The translations under genes and the position numbers were made by a program. This document shows positions 5,560-10,343 of a stretch of 10,343 nt of DNA, piece by piece. Source of the stretch: Candidatus Faecivivens stercoravium (GTDB lineage: Bacteria; Bacillota; Clostridia; Oscillospirales; Ruminococcaceae); contig DVHA01000290.1 in the NCBI GenBank assembly GCA_018712425.1, forward strand, positions 1-10,343. Reading direction: 5' to 3'. Every line of letters starts with the position of its first letter. The first letter of the stretch is position 1. The notes below the pieces were generated by a model that was not told the origin of the DNA, made no database searches, and saw nothing but the letters and a program-made list of their open reading frames with translations.

Positions 5560-5585
5560 AGTGGATAGTGGTCAGTGGATAGTGG
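5560..5585. repeat. Short tandem direct repeat
   Basis: AGTGGATAGTGG occurs at 5560-5571 and again at 5574-5585, separated by TC; each copy itself contains two AGTGG units. It lies between spoIIP and the small membrane protein gene, just upstream of the latter's ribosome binding site on the minus strand. It looks like an intergenic microrepeat rather than a coding or termination signal. Confidence 0.7.
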
Positions 5586-5591
5586 ACAGAG

Positions 5592-6749
5592 TTACCCCTT
5601 CAGCAGTGCGGCGAGGCTTTCGCCGATCCATTCGCCGGCCAGTTTCGCCTGGGAGAGGGTATTGCCGTGGCCGCCCACTTCGATTAAGAGCGAACCGGTC
5701 GTGAGGTTCTGGTTGTAGAAGCGGTAGTCGAAGAGGACGGGGCGGGTGAAGCCGGGGTGGTCGGCCTCCATCTGCTGCTGGAGGTCGATCGCGAAGGCGA
5801 GGTTCTCCCGCCAGTCCGGGTAATCCATCGTTCCGTCGTCGCAGCCGGAGATGATCATCACCTGGGCGGCGGTCCCTTCGTCCGATTCCACCACCGGGGC
5901 GGTGACGGTATCGCCCGAGATGATCGCGTCCCGGTGGATATCGAGGACGACCTTGATCGAGGGGTACTGGGCGAGGATCCCCTTCACCGTCTCGGCCGAG
6001 CGGTCGTAGGAGCCGTTGTAGGAGGGGTAGTCGTGCTGGGTGGTGTCATGGATGACGCCGATGCCGGCTTCCTGGAGCTTTTGGGTGATGACATCCCCCA
6101 CCGCCGCCATATTCTGGGTGTTGTCGGTGGTGCGGCTGGGGTAAGTGGTGTCGTAGACGTCGCCGGTGAAGGGCATATAGGACTCGGTGGTGTGGGTGTG
6201 CATGATCAGCACCTGGGGCTCGGAGGTGTCCTCCAGCGTGAAGGCGGGGGAGGCCGCTTCCGCCTCCAGGACGACCGAATTAGCGTAGTCGGTGACGTTT
6301 TTGACGAATGCGTTCCCCACCTGGACAAAGACCTCCGAGGGGGAGGTGGTGTAGGTCTTATGGACCAGGACCGCCTGGTTCTCGGGGGCGATCTCCGGTT
6401 CCTCTTCCGGGGCGGAGGCGGTTTCCGGATTTTCGGCGCTTTCAAGGGGGAGGCTGGAGAGGGTCGTGTCCTCCGGATCCGGTCCGCTTTCGGGGGCGGA
6501 AACCGCGTCCCCGTCCGGTTCCGGCTCGGAAGGGGCGGAGGAGATTTCAGCCGGGGCGCTCTCCGAGACCCCGCCCGGCGCCGCTAGCGAGAGCGCTTCG
6601 TCAAAGCCCGGCAGCTGGGGCAGCAGGAAGGATGTCCCCAAAAAGACGGCGGCAAACACCGCCGCCAGCATCCAGCCGCCGCCCGCTTTCCCGGCGGGAC
6701 GCCGGTGCCAGACCACCACCCGGGAGTGGAAATTTTTGCCCTGCCTCAT
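5592..6749 (-). CDS. spoIIP: Stage II sporulation protein P
   Basis: SpoIIP is the amidase and endopeptidase that, with SpoIID and SpoIIM, degrades septal peptidoglycan during forespore engulfment. The protein is 385 residues. Residues 27-44 form the membrane anchor, residues 50-127 are a low-complexity linker rich in Ser, Glu, Pro and Ala, and the catalytic domain follows. Zinc-site motifs are visible: LIMHTHTTESY (181-191), VVLDIHRDAI (267-276) and LLIEVGGHGNT (354-364). The start at 6749 is chosen because AAAGGGG lies 8 bases upstream; an in-frame ATG at 6788 has no ribosome binding site. gpr, often next to spoIIP, is not here. A sigma-E promoter would be expected; CATAATTT at 6811-6804 resembles a -10 but no good -35 accompanies it. 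Confidence 0.95.
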   Translation of the reverse strand: MRQGKNFHSRVVVWHRRPAGKAGGGWMLAAVFAAVFLGTSFLLPQLPGFDEALSLAAPGGVSESAPAEISSAPSEPEPDGDAVSAPESGPDPEDTTLSSLPLESAENPETASAPEEEPEIAPENQAVLVHKTYTTSPSEVFVQVGNAFVKNVTDYANSVVLEAEAASPAFTLEDTSEPQVLIMHTHTTESYMPFTGDVYDTTYPSRTTDNTQNMAAVGDVITQKLQEAGIGVIHDTTQHDYPSYNGSYDRSAETVKGILAQYPSIKVVLDIHRDAIISGDTVTAPVVESDEGTAAQVMIISGCDDGTMDYPDWRENLAFAIDLQQQMEADHPGFTRPVLFDYRFYNQNLTTGSLLIEVGGHGNTLSQAKLAGEWIGESLAALLKG

Positions 6750-6860
6750 TGCCACGGCCCCTTTCTCAGAATGTCTCGCCCTTAGCATACGCGGGCGGGG
6801 GGAAAATTATGCGGGGGGAGGAGAATTTACAGATTGGATGTTCCCGGCGGGGGCGGGGTA

Positions 6861-6869
6861 TGGTATAAT
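6861..6869 (+). promoter_or_regulatory. Extended -10 promoter for the lipoprotein gene
   Basis: TGGTATAAT gives a perfect TATAAT (6864-6869) with the upstream TG of an extended -10. The -35 at 17-base spacing is TTCCCG (6841-6846), which is poor. The gene starts 38 bases downstream. The promoter is divergent from spoIIP. Confidence 0.6.
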
Positions 6870-6907
6870 GGAGTTGAAATAGGCGCTTTTCTGCGGGAGG
6901 GAATTAT

Positions 6908-7444
6908 ATGAACAGGAAAATCGGAAAAGTTCTGGCCATTGGTTTTGCGGCTGCAATGGCATTCTGCCTGCCGTCCTGCGGCGGGGAGAGCCGGGAAGAG
7001 GCGGCCGCCGGCAGTGTTTCGGACGGCCTCGGGATCGACATCGCGGGCGGGGAGGAAGTGTCCTACTCCGATACCCACGGCGGGTTCCTCGGGGACGGGA
7101 TCACCTATGCGGCCTACCGGTTTGCGGACAGCAATGTGCGGGAACAGATTGAAGAAAGCGGGGAATGGATGCCGCTGCCGATGGATGAGGTCGCGGCGGT
7201 GCTGGCCTACGGTGTGACGGAACATGGGGAGGGGTATACCATCAACCGCGGGCCGTATTTGACCGATGAGGAGCAGGAGCCGCTGCTGCCGGAGGTTGAA
7301 AACGGGTATTACCGGCTGATCGACCGGCAGATGGAGAACGGGTTTGTGACGGCGGCAATGCTGGAGCGGGCGTCGTTAAATTTTACATTGGGAATTTATG
7401 ATACCGATACGGATACCCTGTATTATTGTGAAATGGACACCTGA
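6908..7444 (+). CDS. Putative lipoprotein of unknown function
   Basis: A 178-residue predicted lipoprotein. Basic residues at 3-7 and a hydrophobic stretch (8-20) lead to the lipobox LPSC with Cys24 as the lipidated residue, so the mature protein should be anchored on the outer face of the membrane. The mature part is acidic and contains DTHGGFLGDG (55-64), NGYYRLIDRQ near 130-145 and a C-terminal stretch NFTLGIYDTDTDTLYYCEMDT. The last pattern resembles small uncharacterised lipoproteins of gut Clostridia that I recall only by appearance, with no family name. GGGAGGG lies 6 bases before the ATG. It appears monocistronic, with its own extended -10 promoter upstream and a new promoter just downstream. 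Confidence 0.82.
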   Translation: MNRKIGKVLAIGFAAAMAFCLPSCGGESREEAAAGSVSDGLGIDIAGGEEVSYSDTHGGFLGDGITYAAYRFADSNVREQIEESGEWMPLPMDEVAAVLAYGVTEHGEGYTINRGPYLTDEEQEPLLPEVENGYYRLIDRQMENGFVTAAMLERASLNFTLGIYDTDTDTLYYCEMDT

Positions 7445-7470
7445 CCGCCGGATTGTGGGGAAAGCACAGC

Positions 7471-7499
7471 TTGACAAAGGGTCAAAACTGGTTTACAAT
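7471..7499 (+). promoter_or_regulatory. Strong sigma-A promoter of the asp23-fakA operon
   Basis: TTGACA (7471-7476, perfect) is followed after 17 bases by TACAAT (7494-7499, 5/6). This is the best promoter in the window. An inverted repeat TTGAC-N5-GTCAA (7471-7485) overlaps the -35 and could be an operator. Confidence 0.85.
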
Positions 7500-7551
7500 A
7501 AAATCTGAGTAAATTATTTGGGGCGTTACGCGCCGGAAAGGGGAATCTGCA

Positions 7552-7884
7552 ATGATCAAAATGGAAAGCCATCTGGGGTCTATTGAGATTTCGGAACGCT
7601 ATTTTCTCTCGCTCATCGGCAGCGCCCTGTCGGATGCTTTCGGGGTCGCCGGGCTTTCCTCCGCCGGGAGGCGGGGGCGGACAAGGGGCGCCGGCGACAG
7701 CGTGCGCATCGGTGTACGGGGGAGCAAGCTGGTCATCGACCTGCACATCCTCGTGACCTACGGGGTCAACATCGCGGCGGTTGTTTCGAGCATCGCCCAT
7801 AAAATCAGCTACACCGTCGAGGACGCGACTGGCATCGGCGTCGCGGCGGTCAACATCTATGTTGACGGCATGAGCGCCGTGTAA
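7552..7884 (+). CDS. Asp23/Gls24 family envelope-associated protein (YloU-like)
   Basis: A 110-residue member of the Asp23/Gls24 family (DUF322), small proteins linked to alkaline or envelope stress that often sit directly before fakA (yloV in Bacillus). Recognisable elements are the start LGSIEISERYFLSLIGSALS (residues 8-27), the loop rich in Gly and Arg (38-50), VDLHILVTYGVNIAAVVSSI-like strand-helix (61-81) and the ending VAAVNIYVDGMSAV. AAGGGGAA lies about 7 bases before the ATG at 7552. It is the first gene after a strong promoter and lies 74 bases before fakA, so both are likely co-transcribed. The exact cellular role of the family is not settled. Confidence 0.9.
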   Translation: MIKMESHLGSIEISERYFLSLIGSALSDAFGVAGLSSAGRRGRTRGAGDSVRIGVRGSKLVIDLHILVTYGVNIAAVVSSIAHKISYTVEDATGIGVAAVNIYVDGMSAV

Positions 7885-7958
7885 ACGCCCGGATGAACGG
7901 CAAACCGGAATAATGTCTGCGGGCGGTATCCGCTGCCCCATTAAGGAGTGCACAAAAG

Positions 7959-9599
7959 GTGATAAACGGTAACACGCTGCGGGACGCGATTGTCTCGGCG
8001 GCCCATGTGATCGCCAGCCAGAAACAGAAGGTTGACGAATTAAACGTCTTCCCGGTCCCCGACGGGGATACCGGGACCAATATGTCGATGACGATCGGCG
8101 CGTCGGTGCGGGAGCTTTCAAGGCTCCGCGACCCGTCGGTCGAGGAGACCGCCAAGGTGGCGGCGTCGGCGCTGCTGCGGGGGGCCAGGGGCAACTCGGG
8201 GGTTATCCTTTCCCTCCTCTTCCGCGGCTTCTCCAAAGGCCTCTCCGGCAAGGTGGAGGCGGACGGCGCCGACCTCGCCGACGCGCTCTCGATCGGCGTC
8301 GAGGCGGCCTATAAGGCGGTTATGAAGCCGACCGAGGGGACCATCCTCACCGTCGCCCGGGAGGCGGCGGAGACCGGGACCAAGACCGCCCTTCTGACCA
8401 ACGACCCGGTCGAGGTCTTTACGGCGATTGTAAACCAGGCGGAAGAAACGCTGAAAAAGACGCCGGAAATGCTCCCGGTGCTGAAAAAAGCCGGGGTGGT
8501 CGACGCCGGCGGCAAGGGGCTGTGCGTCATCTTCGGGGCGATGCTTGATATCTTTAAAGGCGGCAAGGTGGCCGAATCGGCCGGCGAATCCGCCGATAAG
8601 CCGGCGCCCAAGCGCAGCGCCGTCGCCAGCGCCGACGGGGACATCACCTTTGCCTACTGCACCGAGTATATCGTCATGAAGGCGGCGGGATGCGGGGACG
8701 CGCTGGGGCTGAGGGCCTACCTCGAGTCGATCGGCGACTGTGTGGTCGTGGTGGACGACGAGGACATCATCAAGGTCCATGTCCATTCCAACCACCCCGG
8801 CCTCGCGATTGAGGAAGGGCTGAAATACGGCGCCCTCACCTCGCTCAAGATCGAGAACATGCGGGAGCAGCACACCGAGCAGGTCCTCCAGGCGGACGAG
8901 CAGGCGGAAAACGCCGACTATGTCCCGGCCGACCCGGATACCCCCTACGGCTTTGTGGCCGTCGCGGCGGGGGCGGGGCTGCAGGCGCTCTTTACGGACC
9001 TCGGGGTCAACCATGTGGTTACCGGCGGCCAGACGATGAACCCCTCGACCGACGATATCCTCCGGGCCATCCAGGCGACCCCGGCCGAGACGGTCTTTGT
9101 GCTGCCGAACAACAAGAATATCATCATGGCGGCGGAACAGGCGGTGCGGCTGGCCGACCGGCGGGTCTGCGTGCTGCCGACCCGGACCATCCCCCAGGGC
9201 ATCACCGCGATGCTGAACTTCGACCCGGACGCCGACTTTGCCGCCAACCGCCTCGCGATGACCAAGTCGATCGAGACGGTCCAGACCGGGCAGGTGACTT
9301 TTGCCGCCCGGGACAGCGAGTACGGCGGCCATTCGATCAAAGAGGGCGAGATCCTGGCGATGGAGGACGGGAAACTGGCCTTTGTCGAAAAGGACCTGAC
9401 CAAGGCGGTCCTCAAGCTGACCCGGTCGATGGCCAAAAAGGGTGCCGGCTTTGTGACGGTGATCTACGGCTCGGACGTTTCGGAGGACCAGGCACAGGCG
9501 GTCTACGACCTCCTGCGGGCGCGGCTCTCGGACGATATTGAGTTAAACCTCGTCAACGGTGGGCAGCCGGTCTATTATTATATCATTTCGGTGGAATAA
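7959..9599 (+). CDS. fakA: Fatty acid kinase ATP-binding subunit FakA (DAK2 domain, YloV-like)
   Basis: FakA phosphorylates fatty acids presented by a FakB (DegV-type) partner, making acyl-phosphate for phospholipid synthesis. The protein is 546 residues, the usual length. The N-terminal DAK2 kinase domain (about 1-205) has NVFPVPDGDTGTNM (29-42), which binds ATP and metal, and GARGNSGVILS (75-85). A linker rich in Ala, Lys and Ser (about 205-225) leads to a middle domain containing KVHVHSNHPG (near 272-281) and a C-terminal DegV-like domain ending NGGQPVYYYIISVE. The start is GTG at 7959, supported by AAGGAG at 7943-7948, 10 bases upstream; no ATG fits. No fakB is in the window. A terminator follows 5 bases after the stop. 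Confidence 0.94.
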   Translation: MINGNTLRDAIVSAAHVIASQKQKVDELNVFPVPDGDTGTNMSMTIGASVRELSRLRDPSVEETAKVAASALLRGARGNSGVILSLLFRGFSKGLSGKVEADGADLADALSIGVEAAYKAVMKPTEGTILTVAREAAETGTKTALLTNDPVEVFTAIVNQAEETLKKTPEMLPVLKKAGVVDAGGKGLCVIFGAMLDIFKGGKVAESAGESADKPAPKRSAVASADGDITFAYCTEYIVMKAAGCGDALGLRAYLESIGDCVVVVDDEDIIKVHVHSNHPGLAIEEGLKYGALTSLKIENMREQHTEQVLQADEQAENADYVPADPDTPYGFVAVAAGAGLQALFTDLGVNHVVTGGQTMNPSTDDILRAIQATPAETVFVLPNNKNIIMAAEQAVRLADRRVCVLPTRTIPQGITAMLNFDPDADFAANRLAMTKSIETVQTGQVTFAARDSEYGGHSIKEGEILAMEDGKLAFVEKDLTKAVLKLTRSMAKKGAGFVTVIYGSDVSEDQAQAVYDLLRARLSDDIELNLVNGGQPVYYYIISVE

Positions 9600-9604
9600 G
9601 TTTG

Positions 9605-9638
9605 AACTCCCGGGGCGGCAGACGCGCCGGGAGTTTTT
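9605..9638 (+). terminator. Rho-independent terminator after fakA
   Basis: Bases 9605-9613 pair with 9627-9635 (9 bp), with a further inner 3-bp stem, followed by a T run (9634-9638) and more T after GG. It closes the asp23-fakA operon; some readthrough into the acetyltransferase gene is possible because no clear promoter lies between. Confidence 0.85.
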
Positions 9639-9656
9639 GGTTTTGGAGGCAGAAAA

Positions 9657-10181
9657 ATGGTTTATTATGCGGAAGGCCCCCTCGTCATCCGGGATTTGCA
9701 GCCGGGGGACGGGGAGAAGCTGGCAGCGGGAGAGATGGCCCAGGGCTGGCAGGACACCCGTGAGAAATATAACGCCCGCCTGCGGGACCAGGCGGCGGGG
9801 AAGGCGGTGGCGATGGCGGCCCTGCTGGACGGGGAGCCGGTGGGGTATATCAATGTCTATCCGGACGCCCCCTGGGGCCCGTTTGGCGGGCAGGGGCTGC
9901 CGGAGATCGTCGACTTCGGGGTGCTGGAAAAATGCCGCCGGAGGGGGATCGGCGGGAAGCTGATGGACGCGGCGGAAAAGGTCGCCGCCCGGTATGGGGA
10001 TACCGTCTACCTCGGGGTCGGGCTCCACAGCGGCTACGGCGCCGCCCAGCGGATGTATGTCAAAAGGGGGTATGTCCCCGATGGGAGCGGGGCCTGGTAT
10101 GGGGAAACGGTTTGCCCGGCATACGCGGACTGCCGGAACGACGACGATCTGGTGCTGTACCTTTCGAAGAAGCTGCGGTAA
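9657..10181 (+). CDS. GNAT-family N-acetyltransferase
   Basis: A 174-residue protein of the GCN5-related acetyltransferase fold, which transfers an acetyl group from acetyl-CoA to an amine. Residues 84-93 (IVDFGVLEKC) followed by RRRGIGGKL (94-102) form motif A, which binds the CoA pyrophosphate. GLHSGYGAAQRMYVKRGYVP (122-141) is motif B, with the typical aromatic residue and the RGY/GF ending. GYINVYPD (63-70) is the strand before motif A. The substrate cannot be told from sequence. GGAGG at 9645-9649 fixes the ATG at 9657. It lies between two terminators with no obvious promoter of its own, so it probably depends on readthrough from fakA or on a weak promoter. Confidence 0.92.
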   Translation: MVYYAEGPLVIRDLQPGDGEKLAAGEMAQGWQDTREKYNARLRDQAAGKAVAMAALLDGEPVGYINVYPDAPWGPFGGQGLPEIVDFGVLEKCRRRGIGGKLMDAAEKVAARYGDTVYLGVGLHSGYGAAQRMYVKRGYVPDGSGAWYGETVCPAYADCRNDDDLVLYLSKKLR

Positions 10182-10200
10182 AGGGGAAAGGCGTACCGGC

Positions 10201-10238
10201 GGAAACAGGGTTTTTCATCCCCTGTTTCTTTCTTTTTT
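10201..10238 (+). terminator. Rho-independent terminator after the acetyltransferase gene
   Basis: Bases 10202-10210 pair with 10220-10228 (9 bp, 9-base loop), followed by a long T-rich run to 10238. It starts 20 bases after the stop codon. Confidence 0.9.
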
Positions 10239-10248
10239 ACAAATTTTA

Positions 10249-10257
10249 TGATATAAT
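10249..10257 (+). promoter_or_regulatory. Extended -10 promoter for the gene at the right edge
   Basis: TGATATAAT contains a perfect TATAAT (10252-10257) with an extended -10 TG. The -35 position at 17-base spacing (TTTCTT, 10229-10234) is poor. It directly follows the preceding terminator and points to the truncated gene. Confidence 0.6.
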
Positions 10258-10273
10258 ATTTCTGAATGGAAAT

Positions 10274-10297
10274 CTCCTGCCCGGGGCCGGGCAGGAG
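10274..10297 (+). other. Strong leader hairpin before the right-edge gene
   Basis: Bases 10274-10283 pair with 10288-10297, a perfect 10-bp GC-rich stem with a 4-base loop. It lies between the extended -10 and the ribosome binding site AAAGGA (10301-10306). No U-run follows, so it is not a standard terminator. It could protect the 5' end or be part of a cis-regulatory element. Confidence 0.5.
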
Positions 10298-10314
10298 CAG
10301 AAAGGATGGCGTGG

Positions 10315-10343
10315 ATGCCGGAAGAAAACGAAGCCCTGCGGTC
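10315..10343 (+). CDS. Start of a gene cut by the right edge
   Basis: AAAGGA at 10301-10306 is followed by an ATG at 10315 that opens MPEENEALR and runs off the window. An in-frame ATG at 10306 overlaps the ribosome binding site and is less likely. Only nine codons are visible, so the product cannot be named. The upstream promoter and hairpin support a real gene start. Confidence 0.45.

Noticed and set aside
5252..5704. Plus-strand 150-codon open frame after the kinase
   Set aside because: Arginine-rich, no ribosome binding site, and antisense to the better-supported membrane protein and the end of spoIIP.
5757..6587. Plus-strand 276-codon open frame
   Set aside because: Gly/Val/Asp-rich shadow antisense to spoIIP, which carries all family motifs.
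6804..6832. Sigma-E promoter for spoIIP
   Set aside because: CATAATTT resembles the -10 but no acceptable -35 lies at the right distance, so I mention it only within the spoIIP entry.
8118..9332. Minus-strand 404-codon open frame
   Set aside because: Long only because of high GC in the third position of fakA; composition is Arg/Gly/His-rich and no start signals are present.

Overview
The window looks like chromosomal DNA from a GC-rich, spore-forming member of the Clostridia, most likely near the Oscillospiraceae/Ruminococcaceae. This is inferred from gene content and style: spoIIP, a CD1247-type protein beside elongation factor P, an ECF-type riboflavin transporter under an FMN riboswitch, an Asp23/fakA pair, strong GGAGG ribosome binding sites and GC-rich codon use. 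No tRNA, rRNA, CRISPR array, transposase or phage gene was seen, so this is an ordinary chromosomal region.

Layout. Bases 1-44 hold two tandem GC hairpins cut by the window edge. Bases 125-1312 carry efp (EF-P) and a small acidic zinc-ribbon protein. Bases 1360-2326 hold an inverted repeat, an FMN riboswitch with its terminator, ribU and a second terminator. Bases 2402-5255 form a compact four-gene operon: two tandem MIF-family tautomerases, a LytTR response regulator and an AgrC-like GHKL histidine kinase. A perfect 16-bp palindrome lies in the spacer of its candidate promoter. On the minus strand, spoIIP (6749 to 5592) is followed by a small single-pass membrane protein (5541 to 5215) whose 3' end overlaps the kinase gene convergently. 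On the plus strand follow an unrecognised lipoprotein (6908-7444), a strong sigma-A-type promoter driving an Asp23-family gene and fakA (7471-9599), a terminator, a GNAT acetyltransferase (9657-10181), another terminator, and a promoter plus leader hairpin for a gene that runs off the right edge.

How the genes work together. efp serves translation of polyproline stretches. ribU imports riboflavin when the FMN aptamer is unoccupied. The Asp23/FakA pair belongs to exogenous fatty acid use and envelope functions. SpoIIP is the peptidoglycan hydrolase of forespore engulfment. The least conventional unit is the tautomerase and two-component operon: close spacing implies co-expression, but the signal sensed and the reaction catalysed cannot be read from the sequence. 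It is the best candidate here for an uncharacterised system.
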